A stretch of DNA of 64,000 nt from Cyclobacteriaceae bacterium (GCA_029858965.1 JAOUDZ010000012.1:1-64000), one strand, 5' to 3'; numbered from the stretch's first letter, positions 8,213 through 18,073 are shown. A program made the numbers and translations. The notes: a model not told the origin generated them from the letters alone.

Positions 8213-10147
8213 ATGAACATTACAATACACAGAATTTTCGTTTCGATTCTATTCCTTCTTTGTGCATCTCGCGTTGCAGCGCAAGTGAACAGGATCCCCC
8301 AGGAAGATGATTACTACAAAATCATCACCGTACCTACACCAGAAGGCATTTTACTCGAGGTGGGCGGCGTTGCCATACTTCCTGATGGACAGATTGCCCT
8401 TTCCACACGCCGCGGAGATGTATGGACCATTGAAAATCCGTCAATGGAAAACGGCTCATCGCCGGAATTCAAGTTGTTTGCATCAGGCTTGCACGAGTCC
8501 CTTGGGCTTGTTTATCATGAAGGATCGCTCTATTCGGCCCAGCGCGGTGAACTCACAAAGCTAACGGACAAAAATGGTGACGGAAAAGCGGATGTATATG
8601 AAACCGTTTACGCCTGGCCTTTGTCGGGGTACTATCACGAGTATTCTTATGGTCCTAAGATTGCGCCTGACGGAAGTTACTTTGTTTCCGGTAACGTGGC
8701 CTTTGGTAACCAGGAGTGGTGGCGTGGTGAGAGCAGGGTGCCGTGGAGAGGCTGGGTGATGAAAATACATCCTGATGGAACCATGGAGCCATGGGCAACC
8801 GGCATGCGATCGCCTTGTGGCCTGGGCATGATTAACGGTGAACTATTTTATGCTGAGAACCAGGGAGATTGGCAGGGATCTGGCGGAATATTTCATTTAA
8901 CCAAAGGAAGCTTTACGGGACACCCAGCTGGTCTTCGCTGGACAGGACTACCAAACTCGCCGGTTAAGATAACAACTGAAGAGCTATATGCAAAAGTTGA
9001 TCCGCGGCAGGTGAAACGGGAAGGTCAATATGTAAAACCGGAAAATATTCAGGATGAAATGAACCCTGTATTCTTCTTTCAGTTAAAGGATTATTTTCCT
9101 GCAACAAAACTTCCGGCAGTGTGGCTCCCACACGGTGTCCTTGGAATCTCAAACGCTGAGATCATTAGTGATGAAACTGGTGGAAAATTTGGACCTTTTA
9201 CAGGGCAGGTTTTTGTAGGTGATCAGGGACAGAGTAAGGTAATGCGTGTTGTATTCGAAAAAGTGAATGGAGAATTTCAGGGTGTAGCCTTTGATTTCAG
9301 ATCCGGTTTTCAATCCGGTGTACTGCGTATGAACTGGGGTCACGATGGTTCTATGTTTGCCGGATTAACAAACCGCGGATGGGGCTCCGCAGGCACTAGC
9401 AGTGCTGGTTTACAACGGGTGGTATGGAGTGGAAAAGTGCCGATGGAAATGAAGACCGTCAGCGCAATGCCGGACGGATTTGAAATTGAGTTTACACAAC
9501 CTGTTGATAAAAAGACAGCTGAAGATCTGGACTCTTACAGTGGCAGGAGTTACATCTATAAGTACCACCCGGTATACGGTAGCCCAACCGTAAATGAAGA
9601 GAAATTTGCAATTAAAGGGGTAAAAGTTTCTGAAGATGCCATGAGGGTTCGGGTGGTCATTGACAACCTCAGGCAGTATTATTTACACGAAATTAACATT
9701 GCCGGTATTCGATCAGAAAATGGGTTGCCTGTATTACACCCCACCGCTTATTACACCCTGAACAACATTCCACAAGGCGCAAAATTGTCAATAAGTGAAT
9801 TAAGCTCGAAGCGATCAACAACAATAACTTCCGTCACAAAAAAGACTCCCGTTGCAAAAGTTTCTACAGCTTCGAAAGCTCCCACATATGCTGAAATAGA
9901 GCCCATCCTGGCAAAGAACACGTGCCTGGCTTGCCATCAGACGACAAAGCGACAAGTGGGACCAGCCTATACCGATGTCGCAAAGCGAAAATACAGCAAT
10001 GAAAGAATCGTACAACTGATTTACAACCCTGAGCCCAAGAATTGGCCTGAACATGAAACGCCCATGGTGCCTATGCCACAGGTTCCCAAAGATGAGGCTT
10101 TGAAAATTGCGATTTGGATTAATTCCCTTCGGGCGGACAAAGACTAA
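8213..10147 (+). CDS. Secreted beta-propeller protein with C-terminal cytochrome c domain
   Basis: A 644-residue periplasmic or surface protein: signal peptide to about residue 23 (ending RVAAQ), then a sorbosone dehydrogenase-like six-bladed propeller over roughly residues 30-400 (GGVAILPDGQIALSTRRGDVW, GDGKADVYE calcium-type loop, FVGDQGQSKVMRV), a beta-sandwich linker, and a monoheme cytochrome c domain with CLACH near residue 570 and PMVPMPQ providing the likely Met ligand. Related proteins are common in Planctomycetes and Bacteroidota and are assumed to oxidise sugars or pass electrons. Twenty-seven bases separate it from the DUF1080/PA14 gene upstream, so the two are probably one transcript. 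An imperfect inverted repeat follows the stop. Confidence 0.85.
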   Translation: MNITIHRIFVSILFLLCASRVAAQVNRIPQEDDYYKIITVPTPEGILLEVGGVAILPDGQIALSTRRGDVWTIENPSMENGSSPEFKLFASGLHESLGLVYHEGSLYSAQRGELTKLTDKNGDGKADVYETVYAWPLSGYYHEYSYGPKIAPDGSYFVSGNVAFGNQEWWRGESRVPWRGWVMKIHPDGTMEPWATGMRSPCGLGMINGELFYAENQGDWQGSGGIFHLTKGSFTGHPAGLRWTGLPNSPVKITTEELYAKVDPRQVKREGQYVKPENIQDEMNPVFFFQLKDYFPATKLPAVWLPHGVLGISNAEIISDETGGKFGPFTGQVFVGDQGQSKVMRVVFEKVNGEFQGVAFDFRSGFQSGVLRMNWGHDGSMFAGLTNRGWGSAGTSSAGLQRVVWSGKVPMEMKTVSAMPDGFEIEFTQPVDKKTAEDLDSYSGRSYIYKYHPVYGSPTVNEEKFAIKGVKVSEDAMRVRVVIDNLRQYYLHEINIAGIRSENGLPVLHPTAYYTLNNIPQGAKLSISELSSKRSTTITSVTKKTPVAKVSTASKAPTYAEIEPILAKNTCLACHQTTKRQVGPAYTDVAKRKYSNERIVQLIYNPEPKNWPEHETPMVPMPQVPKDEALKIAIWINSLRADKD

Positions 10148-10151
10148 GCGA

Positions 10152-10187
10152 TAGAGAAACCTGCCTTAACTTACAGGTCCTTCTCTA
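10152..10187. repeat. Imperfect inverted repeat between convergent genes (possible terminator)
   Basis: TAGAGAA (10152-10158) plus ACCTG (10159-10163) pair with CAGGT (10174-10178) and TTCTCTA (10181-10187), leaving a 10-base loop and a CC bulge. It lies just after the cytochrome protein gene and about 60 bases before the end of the converging M28 gene. There is no clean T-run on either side, so terminator function is uncertain. Confidence 0.4.
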
Positions 10188-10244
10188 CTACAGTCTTTGC
10201 TAACGTTTATGTTCTGACGCTGGCTTTGCACGAAAAATAGAACA

Positions 10245-11819
10245 CTATTCTGTTGATGCTGGTCGCGGCATGAGTTCACTACGATTTGCGGCAAGCCACG
10301 CGAAGGACGCCAGAATTATGGAATTTTGCTTCAGATCATCATCCAGCGCTTTATCGTACACATCAAGATTCGTGTGGTGCGTGCGCGTACTGTATTCAAC
10401 CGGATCCTGGATAAACTGAAAACCCGGCAAGCCAATCCCCACAAATGAGAGATGATCTGTTCCTCCTGTATTTGAAGCCGTAATAGTGGCCGCCCCCATA
10501 CTATGAAAAGGCTTGAACCATTCCTTAAAAATATTCCGTGCCGATTCATTTTGTTGCAGATAAATTCCCCTGAATTTACCGGTTCCATTATCCATATTGA
10601 AATAAACAGAAAACCTGGAGGCATCCGGGGTATAAACCAACTTACCATCTACTCTGTCACCAAGATGTTTCTTTACATAGCCTTTAGACCCCAAGAGGCC
10701 TTGCTCCTCTCCACCCCAAAGTCCAATGCGAATGGTTCTTCTCGGCTGAATACCCAACGACTTGATTATGCGCATGACCTCCAGACAAACGGCTGATCCA
10801 GTCCCGTTATCGGTAGTGCCGGTCCCACTATGCCAGGAGTCAAGATGGGCACCGATCATAACAATCTCATCTTTAAGGTCGCTTCCGGGTATTTCAGCAA
10901 TTACATTGAACCCTTCTTCGGCCGGGGTGAAGGCAACATTGAGTGTAAGGTCCAGTTTTACCGGCGTACCATTCGTCAGGAGGCGGTATAATCTGTTATA
11001 ATGCTCCGACAACAAGGCAACTTGTGGCAAAGTAGCCGGTGCCCCTGGGCTTATGATTCTCGGGCGCATATCAACCGGCGTTTCCGGTGGTATTGGAAGG
11101 TAGGCGCCAGATATTGTCATAGCACCATTGTCACCTCGCCCCGGACTTGGGGAAATTACGGCAACCACACCTTCCTCCATGCACATTTTCCATGTCTTAT
11201 AGATTAACTTCACCGATCCAGTTAGACGATATTGCCCGCTTGATTTGCTTGTTTCATCATTCGCATATTTAAGCAAAGCGGAGTCTGTAAGCCTCGATGC
11301 TTCTGGATCCCATCCAATTTTTATTTTCGAAGGCAAATCCATCATGACAAATTTGCCTTTCAGTTTGCCTTTGTATTTTAACAGGTCACCTTCTGTCGCA
11401 ATATCCAAAAAGATGAGGTCACCGGACACATTCCCTTTCACGCCTGGCGACCATGCTTTTGGATATCCAACGAGAGGAGAATACGATGGTGAAATCATAT
11501 CCAGGCTGTATTTTTTGATATACCATCCACGCCCAATGTCTCCCCATGCATCGAAGTGTACACCTGAAAGACCCCAGTTTTCCAACGTTTCTTTGGCATA
11601 ATTTGCAGCTGCCTTGTATCCCGGGCTAAACGAAAGTCTAGGCCCGTGCACATCCGTGAGCATTCTTAGCATTTCCATTACCTGTGACTTTTCAAGACCC
11701 TCTTTCCTAATGGCAGATATCCCAGCCGTATCAACAGGTTCGGGTGTTACCTGACCATGAGTGAAAATGGGGCCAAGGGCAAGGCATAACAGGAAAAAAT
11801 ATCGCATTATCTTCATCAT
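10245..11819 (-). CDS. Secreted M28-family aminopeptidase with PA domain
   Basis: A 524-residue exported zinc exopeptidase. A signal peptide covers about residues 1-23 (ending FTHGQ). A protease-associated (PA) insert occupies roughly residues 120-300. The M28 catalytic core shows GAHLDSWHSG (zinc His325), TTDNGTG (bridging Asp337), GGEEQGLLGSKGY (catalytic and zinc Glu371/372), FNMDNGTG (Asp410) and, near the end, HHTNLDVYDK (zinc His). It should trim amino acids or dipeptides from peptides in the periplasm or outside the cell. Two ATGs (11819, 11816) are possible starts. It converges on the cytochrome protein and is single-gene as far as visible. Confidence 0.93.
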   Translation of the reverse strand: MMKIMRYFFLLCLALGPIFTHGQVTPEPVDTAGISAIRKEGLEKSQVMEMLRMLTDVHGPRLSFSPGYKAAANYAKETLENWGLSGVHFDAWGDIGRGWYIKKYSLDMISPSYSPLVGYPKAWSPGVKGNVSGDLIFLDIATEGDLLKYKGKLKGKFVMMDLPSKIKIGWDPEASRLTDSALLKYANDETSKSSGQYRLTGSVKLIYKTWKMCMEEGVVAVISPSPGRGDNGAMTISGAYLPIPPETPVDMRPRIISPGAPATLPQVALLSEHYNRLYRLLTNGTPVKLDLTLNVAFTPAEEGFNVIAEIPGSDLKDEIVMIGAHLDSWHSGTGTTDNGTGSAVCLEVMRIIKSLGIQPRRTIRIGLWGGEEQGLLGSKGYVKKHLGDRVDGKLVYTPDASRFSVYFNMDNGTGKFRGIYLQQNESARNIFKEWFKPFHSMGAATITASNTGGTDHLSFVGIGLPGFQFIQDPVEYSTRTHHTNLDVYDKALDDDLKQNSIILASFAWLAANRSELMPRPASTE

Positions 11820-12081
11820 AAAACGTAATTTAGGATTAATATAAAGCTAGTTACATCCTTCACGGAATAGATAAAAATTACATGAACGTCAATCCGGTGT
11901 GATAGAAGCCGGCGATTGCGTGATTGTATTCCTATCGCTGATTTCCGAATTGACAGACTTAACTATTTGTAAGGCACTGCCTGTAAGGTCAATATGGCTA
12001 TATTACATTGATTTGCCAACCGAAGCGCAAATACAGTACACCTTTTCCGAACATTGAAATTCACCAAAGTCAGCATCCATC

Positions 12082-13641
12082 ATGCGTATCACTTACACCA
12101 CATTTTCTTTCATGCTGCTCATGATTTTGTGTAATGCCATCTTTGCTCAAAAGATTTCAGCATCAAAATCAAATGCAATTTTTTCCGCAATCAAAGGGAA
12201 AGCAAGCAAGCCCGATACCATTCAACTATTTTCATTGCAAGGAAGCGTTGCAATGGGAGACTTCAAGATTGCCGGCGACCAGGCTGATTTTTTCAGGATA
12301 ATCTCGCCAATTCCAAAACGCTTATCAAATGATAAGCCCGCACGAATCGCGCTGGTATTTACACCTTCAGACACATTCATTGGGATTGCTCACGCTAGCC
12401 TAACACTTAAGGGTTTGGACCATCCCATTAACCTAACCGGACTCAGTAGCAAAGGACTTGAAGGCCGCAATGAAGCGCCCCTCTCCGTTATTGTTGATGC
12501 CTTGGGGTATACAACAAATGTTGGATGGAAAAACCTGGATAACCATTTGAAGCCTGAAATACAAGGTGAAGAACTTGCCCCTGCTCTGTTCAAAAAAGCA
12601 ACGCAAGGTAAAGTAGAGATGACCCCCGTTGCACGATATTCGCCTGATTTCTTGTTGAATTTTGGATTTTACACGGCTTCCGGTAATGGACCTGTACAAC
12701 ACCAATTGGGTATTTTGGCAACAGCTGGTGAATTCCCTGAACACCAAACATTGTTTCCGGCCGTCGCTACCGGTGGAACTTCCTTTGATCCTGGTGATGC
12801 AGCATTTGGGTTCTATGCCATAAGCCCGGGGCACACTGTTTACTCTGAAGACATCTGGAATATTCTGTTCTATCCAACCCACGCAACGCATGCCATGCGT
12901 ATTTATCCAATTCATTCCAAGAGTGGTGCTGTTCTCGAAAACAGCTATTTGATCTGCATGGAAGAAGCAGCAAACGGTGACTACAATGATTATGTTTTTA
13001 TTGTGCATAATGTTACCCCCGTGTTTCAAGAAGGGGAATTCGCAACGCTTCTGAACGGAAAAAACCTGGACGGATGGTATACCTGGTTGCAAACGAAAGG
13101 GAAGAATAACGATCCTGAAAATATCTTCAGCGTTGAATCCAGCGGCATTTTGCACGACCAGGGGAAAGAGGTTGGATATATCATGACCGAGCAAAGTTTC
13201 GAGAACTTTCATCTTGTGGTAGAATTTAAATGGGGAGAAAAGAGATACCCTCCACGTGAATCGAGTAAACGCGATAGCGGCATCTGCTATAACATTCCTT
13301 TAAGCGAGCCGGACCATATCTGGCCGCAATCCATCGAGTGTCAGATCCAGGAAGGTGACGTCGGTGATTTCTGGTTACTGGGCAATAGTACTATTCAGGT
13401 GGACGGCCAGCAAAACCACCCCTCTGCCTACACACAAATTGTCAAAAGAGATGACGCAGAAAAAAAATATGGTGAATGGAATACTGTAGAGGTTGTTTCT
13501 TTCCATGGAAAGTGCGTTCACATTGTAAACGGCGTAGTGGTGAACTATGGAGAAAATGCAAGTCTTATTGGTGGAAGAATACTGCTGCAATCAGAATATG
13601 CAGAGATTTACTATAGAAATGTAAAGCTACGGGAATTGTAA
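12082..13641 (+). CDS. Secreted DUF1080 protein with N-terminal Ig-like and middle domain
   Basis: A 519-residue exported protein, signal peptide to about residue 22 (ending IFAQ). Residues of about 25-110 look like a bacterial Ig/ASPM-type beta domain that begins with a choice-of-anchor-like pattern. The middle (about 130-310) is a glycine-rich beta region with DYNDYVFIVHNV, reminiscent of DUF4114-like modules in secreted proteins. The C-terminal 200 residues are a DUF1080 domain: FATLLNGKNLDGWYTWL, GYIMTEQSFENFHLVVEFKW, RDSGICYN, IYYRNVKLREL. This is the second DUF1080 protein within 7 kb. Substrate unknown. The 262-base region upstream holds no convincing gene or consensus promoter. Confidence 0.82.
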   Translation: MRITYTTFSFMLLMILCNAIFAQKISASKSNAIFSAIKGKASKPDTIQLFSLQGSVAMGDFKIAGDQADFFRIISPIPKRLSNDKPARIALVFTPSDTFIGIAHASLTLKGLDHPINLTGLSSKGLEGRNEAPLSVIVDALGYTTNVGWKNLDNHLKPEIQGEELAPALFKKATQGKVEMTPVARYSPDFLLNFGFYTASGNGPVQHQLGILATAGEFPEHQTLFPAVATGGTSFDPGDAAFGFYAISPGHTVYSEDIWNILFYPTHATHAMRIYPIHSKSGAVLENSYLICMEEAANGDYNDYVFIVHNVTPVFQEGEFATLLNGKNLDGWYTWLQTKGKNNDPENIFSVESSGILHDQGKEVGYIMTEQSFENFHLVVEFKWGEKRYPPRESSKRDSGICYNIPLSEPDHIWPQSIECQIQEGDVGDFWLLGNSTIQVDGQQNHPSAYTQIVKRDDAEKKYGEWNTVEVVSFHGKCVHIVNGVVVNYGENASLIGGRILLQSEYAEIYYRNVKLREL

Positions 13642-13664
13642 CCACGACGTGAACTGCCCCCACC

Positions 13665-14153
13665 TCACGATGCAACAACAGTATTATCGACAACAGGAAC
13701 ATGAAGGAACGCTGACGTTTTTTCCAAAATCTTAATCAATCGTTTTTTGTTTCTTTTACTCACCAGATGGATTTTCGTTCCATCATCGAATTTCAAATAC
13801 GCATTGAATTCTTCGCTGGTGAAGATTGAGGATTTAGTAGTATGAGCGCTATGAAATCTCTGCGTGATTTTAGAACTGTTTATAAATATTTTATCAATTC
13901 CTCCAAACTTCACTTGCTTTCCGCTTTTAATAAGAAAGAAGGACATATATTCCCGATATACGTTTTCCTGTTTATTAATTTCAGTACCTGAATACGCTGA
14001 AAGAATGAATACGCTTGCGAATAATAATAGAATAGAAAGCAGTGTTCTTTCGAAAATGAGCGCCAGCCCGATAACAAATGCAATTGCCCCTAGAAATAAA
14101 AAATGCCAGGGAAATAGACTGCCTGATTTAATATCAATGCTGGCTCCTTTCAT
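13665..14153 (-). CDS. Small membrane protein, unknown function (PH-like cytoplasmic part)
   Basis: 162 residues. Two closely spaced hydrophobic segments near the N-terminus (about residues 16-33 and 36-54) form a hairpin in the membrane; the remainder is a beta-rich, basic soluble part (AYLKFDDGTKIHLVSKRNKK) that resembles the layout of bacterial PH-domain membrane proteins. I do not recognise a named family. It follows the SPOR lipoprotein gene after 57 AT-rich bases on the same strand and may be a readthrough member of that transcript. It converges on the DUF1080 gene with a 23-base gap. Confidence 0.65.
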   Translation of the reverse strand: MKGASIDIKSGSLFPWHFLFLGAIAFVIGLALIFERTLLSILLLFASVFILSAYSGTEINKQENVYREYMSFFLIKSGKQVKFGGIDKIFINSSKITQRFHSAHTTKSSIFTSEEFNAYLKFDDGTKIHLVSKRNKKRLIKILEKTSAFLHVPVVDNTVVAS

Positions 14154-14210
14154 ATCATTTAGAAAACCAATGCCTATTGATAGATGCTATCTAATTTAAT
14201 TGACAACCAG

Positions 14211-14723
14211 TTAATTGATTGCAACCTTATCAGGTATTACAATTGCATTGGGGAAATATTCTTTTACTGCCACGTAATCTTTTTGAGCATCGATACGGCT
14301 AAAGTATTTGCCTACCTTCACCCTAAAGTTAGGTTGCAGATAATTTATCTCTGATTCCAATTCCGGCAAAGAAGATGTAAGTTGTTTTTTTGCATTCAGC
14401 GCATCCTCACGTTTTAGCCCGGAGTAGACCTGAATGGTAAATCCGTCAATAAAATTTCTTCGCAGATTAATACGATCTATACTATCCAATACAGCGTCAA
14501 GTTTTCTATTGACCGTATATTTAGGCTCCGCGACAGCTTTTTGTTTTTTGCTATCTTCTACTGTACGCTCGGTGGGCAAAACCGGTTCCACCTTTGGTCT
14601 CCAGATGGACAAGTCCTCGGTATACTGCGTTCCGTCCGACGTCGTTGTCTTTTTTTGTGTCGCACAACCCAAAAGGAACACACCTAATAGGAATACAGGC
14701 AGAAAACGGATTAACTGTGGCAT
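14211..14723 (-). CDS. SPOR-domain lipoprotein
   Basis: 170 residues with a lipoprotein signal ending LLGC (Cys at residue 19). A polar linker follows, then a SPOR domain over about the last 80 residues (FTIQVYSGLKREDALNAKK, FRVKVGKYFSRIDAQKDY). SPOR domains bind denuded glycan strands of septal peptidoglycan, so the protein should sit in the periplasm at division sites, anchored in a membrane through its lipid. The start codon lies 2 bases after the secA stop, so it is co-transcribed and probably translationally coupled with secA. That pairing is unusual functionally but plausible as a housekeeping envelope operon. Confidence 0.88.
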   Translation of the reverse strand: MPQLIRFLPVFLLGVFLLGCATQKKTTTSDGTQYTEDLSIWRPKVEPVLPTERTVEDSKKQKAVAEPKYTVNRKLDAVLDSIDRINLRRNFIDGFTIQVYSGLKREDALNAKKQLTSSLPELESEINYLQPNFRVKVGKYFSRIDAQKDYVAVKEYFPNAIVIPDKVAIN

Positions 14724-14725
14724 AA

Positions 14726-17700
14726 TTAGTCAATTAGAATGCATCGGTTGTTCATAATATCATCCTCAACCTTCTTGTATTTAACGTCCCGAAGTACCTT
14801 ACCATCTGTGTATTGAACGCTTACTTTGTCATTTCGACCCGCCAATTTTTCGGATTTTACAGGCATCACCTTTTCCTGTGGCGGTCTGTCCGGTTGGTGC
14901 GCTCGCTCGCCACCGCTCAGCAGCGATTTCGATTCTTCTTTTTGTTCGTTTAGCCTCACGCGGGTTCGTGTAGCCCGGGCTTCCTGTACCTGGTCCGGCT
15001 GCTGGACTGGTATGTCTGCTTTCAGCAGGAAAGAAATCGTATCTTCATTTACCTTGGCAATGAAGCGCTTGAATAATTCAAAACCTTCAAATTTATAGAT
15101 CAGCAATGGATCCTTCTGCTCGTACACGGCGTTTTGTACAGACTGCTTCAAGTCATCCATTTCACGCAGATGTTCCTTCCAAAGTTGATCGATAATCGCC
15201 AGGGATATCATCTTTTCCATGGATTTTATCAGTTCACCATTATTGGTTTCAACAGTTTTTGCCAAGTTCGCCGCAACACCAATTTGCTTTTGGCCATCTG
15301 TGAAGGGAACAAGAATATTTTCTACCGTTGCTCCTCGCGTTCTGAATATATCTCTTACGACGGGCAAAGCCTTTTCCGCTACGAATTTGTTTTTCTTGTG
15401 ATAATGCTCTAATCCCTTATTGTACAAGTCATTTGTCAGCTTATCCAACGCGGATTTGTCGAATGTTTCTTTCGATATTTCATAATCCAATCCCAGGATA
15501 CTTAGCGCATTCAGCCGAAGGCTTTCGTAATCATCACCATTCTTGGCGTTTATTACCATGTCCTCACACGTATCATACAACATCGTAAGGATATCCAGTT
15601 CAAGACGCTCGCCGTACAAGGCATTTTTCCTTCGCTTGTAGATTACCTCACGCTGGGAATTCATAACATTGTCATACTCCAGCAAGCGCTTACGGATACC
15701 GAAGTTATTCTCTTCCACCTTTTTCTGTGCGCGTTCTATAGAACTGGTAACCATCGAATGTTGTATCACTTCACCTTCCTTCAATCCCAGCTTGTCCATC
15801 AGGCGGGCAATGCGTTCGGGCATAAAAAGGCGCATCAGGTTATCCTCCAGAGAAACATAAAATTGGGATGTCCCCGGATCACCCTGGCGGCCGGACCGTC
15901 CGCGAAGCTGGCGGTCAACCCGGCGCGACTCATGGCGCTCAGTGCCGATAATGGCCAGTCCACCTGCCGCCCTTGATTCAGGTGTAAGCTTGATATCCGT
16001 ACCGCGACCTGCCATGTTAGTAGCGATGGTTACCGTTCCCGGCTTGCCTGCTTCAGCCACGATTTCTGCTTCACGCTGGTGTTGTTTTGCATTTAAGACC
16101 TGATGCTTAATTTTTCGAAGTTGGAGAAGCCTGCTCACCAGCTCAGAAATCTCCACAGAAGTCGTTCCTACCAACACAGGTCTCCCCTGTTCTGTAAGTT
16201 TCACAATGTCGTCAATGGCCGCATTGAATTTCTCCCGCATGGTCTTATACACAAGATCATCGTAGTCCTTCCGCACAGCGGGTCTGTTCGTGGGTATTGT
16301 AACCACATCCAGTTTATAAATATCCCAAAGTTCACCTGCCTCAGTTTCCGCCGTTCCCGTCATACCTGCTAACTTATGGTACATGCGAAAGTAGTTCTGA
16401 AGCGTTATCGTTGCATAGGTTTGCGTGGCGTCCTCTACTTTGACATTTTCCTTGGCCTCTATAGCTTGATGCAATCCGTCGGAGTATCTCCTACCCTCCA
16501 TGACACGGCCTGTCTGCTCGTCAACAATCTTAACTTTTCCATCCACGATTATGTACTCTGTATCCTTTTCAAAGAGCGTATAGGCTTTCAATAGTTGGCT
16601 TACACTATGAATGCGCTGCGACTTTATCTGGTAGTCGCGGATAATCTCTTCTTTCTTTTGAAACTTGGCTGTATCATCCAGCGATGCATCCGTTTCAATC
16701 TTGTTGATTTCAGTACCTATCTCAGGCATGATAAAAAATTTAGCATCTTCTCCCTCGCCCGTAATCAAGTCTATTCCCTTCTCCGTGAGATCAACACTGT
16801 TATCCTTTTCATCAATAATGAAGTACAAAGGCTTATCAGCCTCTGGCATGTTCCGTTTATTATCCTGCAGATAGAAATTTTCTGTTTTCTGAAGTATCGA
16901 TTTAATGCCCATTTCGCTCAAGAATTTAATAAGCGGTTTGTGTTTGGGCATTGATCTGAAGGCTCGGAAAAGTGCAAGGCCTCCCTCTTTCTCGTTGCCG
17001 CTCGCGATTAGCTTTCGCGCCGAATTCAAATATTCATTAACGAGTTTTTTTTGCGCCTCAACGAGCTTGAATATGCGGGGCTTTAAATCATAAAATTCGT
17101 GTTCATCTCCCCGTGGTATCGGACCTGAAATGATCAAAGGGGTGCGGGCTTCATCAATTAATACTGAATCTACTTCGTCTACCATGGCATAGTGATGCGC
17201 CCGCTGAACTAGTTCCTGCGGCTCACGCGACATATTATCGCGGAGGTAGTCAAATCCAAATTCATTATTGGTGCCATATACAATGTCAGCCTGATAGGCC
17301 TTTCTACGCTCAGGTGAATTGGGTTCGTGCTTGTCTATACAATCTATTGTCAATCCATGAAATTGAAATATCGGGGCCATCCACTCACTGTCCCTTGTAG
17401 CCAGGTAAGTATTGACGGTCACAAGATGAACACCCCGTCTTGACAACGCATTTAAAAAGGCAGGAAATGTAGCTACCAAAGTTTTTCCTTCACCCGTGGC
17501 CATTTCTGCAATTTTCCCTTCGTGCAGTACGATACCACCTATGATTTGAACATCGTAATGCACCATGTCCCAGGTAATCCTGTTGCCTGCCGCCATCCAG
17601 GTGTTCGCCCATAGGGCTTTGTCACCCTGAATCTTTACATTCTCCTGTGTGGTCGCAAACTGACGATCAAATTCCTGAGCCGTTACTTCCAAGAACTCAT

Positions 17701-18073
17701 TTTCCTTAAATCGCCTTGCAGTTTCCCGTACTATGGCAAAAGCCTTTGGCAATACTTTCAGCAGAACTTTTTCAAGTTCTTTGTTTCGCTCACCCTCAAT
17801 TCTATCGATGTCTCCGAAAATGGCTTCTTTTTCATTTATGTCCAGATCCGGATTATCCGATATTCGTTTGTGTAACAATGCGAGTTGGTCATCAATACTT
17901 TTTAATTCCTGATTGATAAACTCCTGAATGTTCTGGGTTTCATTTCGAAGTGCATCGTTGGTAACAGACTTCAGCTTTTCACCCTCTGCTTTGGTTTGGT
18001 CCACAAGGGGTTGGACGCGTTTTATGTCCTTTTCTGATTTTGTTCCAAAGATTTTGGCAATGAATTGTAGCAT
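14726..18073 (-). CDS. secA: Preprotein translocase ATPase SecA
   Basis: SecA drives unfolded secretory proteins through SecYEG using ATP. At 1115 residues it is longer than the roughly 900-residue E. coli enzyme. The Walker A MATGEGKT is at about residues 191-198, some 90 residues later than in E. coli, so the extra length includes an N-terminal helical insertion (about 40-150). Other motifs: YGTNNEFGFDYLRDNM, MVDEVDSVLIDEARTPLI, TNMAGRGTDIKL and RQLRGRSGRQGDPG. The usual C-terminal Cys-rich SEC-C zinc motif is absent; the protein ends in a Gln/Arg-rich linker and a short tail (MNNRCILID). It is followed after 2 bases by the SPOR gene and preceded by a possible promoter at 18154-18161. Confidence 0.98.
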   Translation of the reverse strand: MLQFIAKIFGTKSEKDIKRVQPLVDQTKAEGEKLKSVTNDALRNETQNIQEFINQELKSIDDQLALLHKRISDNPDLDINEKEAIFGDIDRIEGERNKELEKVLLKVLPKAFAIVRETARRFKENEFLEVTAQEFDRQFATTQENVKIQGDKALWANTWMAAGNRITWDMVHYDVQIIGGIVLHEGKIAEMATGEGKTLVATFPAFLNALSRRGVHLVTVNTYLATRDSEWMAPIFQFHGLTIDCIDKHEPNSPERRKAYQADIVYGTNNEFGFDYLRDNMSREPQELVQRAHHYAMVDEVDSVLIDEARTPLIISGPIPRGDEHEFYDLKPRIFKLVEAQKKLVNEYLNSARKLIASGNEKEGGLALFRAFRSMPKHKPLIKFLSEMGIKSILQKTENFYLQDNKRNMPEADKPLYFIIDEKDNSVDLTEKGIDLITGEGEDAKFFIMPEIGTEINKIETDASLDDTAKFQKKEEIIRDYQIKSQRIHSVSQLLKAYTLFEKDTEYIIVDGKVKIVDEQTGRVMEGRRYSDGLHQAIEAKENVKVEDATQTYATITLQNYFRMYHKLAGMTGTAETEAGELWDIYKLDVVTIPTNRPAVRKDYDDLVYKTMREKFNAAIDDIVKLTEQGRPVLVGTTSVEISELVSRLLQLRKIKHQVLNAKQHQREAEIVAEAGKPGTVTIATNMAGRGTDIKLTPESRAAGGLAIIGTERHESRRVDRQLRGRSGRQGDPGTSQFYVSLEDNLMRLFMPERIARLMDKLGLKEGEVIQHSMVTSSIERAQKKVEENNFGIRKRLLEYDNVMNSQREVIYKRRKNALYGERLELDILTMLYDTCEDMVINAKNGDDYESLRLNALSILGLDYEISKETFDKSALDKLTNDLYNKGLEHYHKKNKFVAEKALPVVRDIFRTRGATVENILVPFTDGQKQIGVAANLAKTVETNNGELIKSMEKMISLAIIDQLWKEHLREMDDLKQSVQNAVYEQKDPLLIYKFEGFELFKRFIAKVNEDTISFLLKADIPVQQPDQVQEARATRTRVRLNEQKEESKSLLSGGERAHQPDRPPQEKVMPVKSEKLAGRNDKVSVQYTDGKVLRDVKYKKVEDDIMNNRCILID

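Noticed and set aside
11899-12057. GTG-started frame of 52 codons in the gap before the second DUF1080 gene
   Set aside because: No ATG, no family resemblance, no promoter; frames of this size arise by chance in several gaps here.
12433-13212. Long minus-strand frame of 259 codons inside the second DUF1080 gene
   Set aside because: The plus-strand gene has a signal peptide and clear domains; the antisense frame has none.
14179-14191. Short inverted repeat GATAG-ATG-CTATC after the SPOR gene
   Set aside because: Five base pairs with an AT-rich surround; too weak for a terminator.
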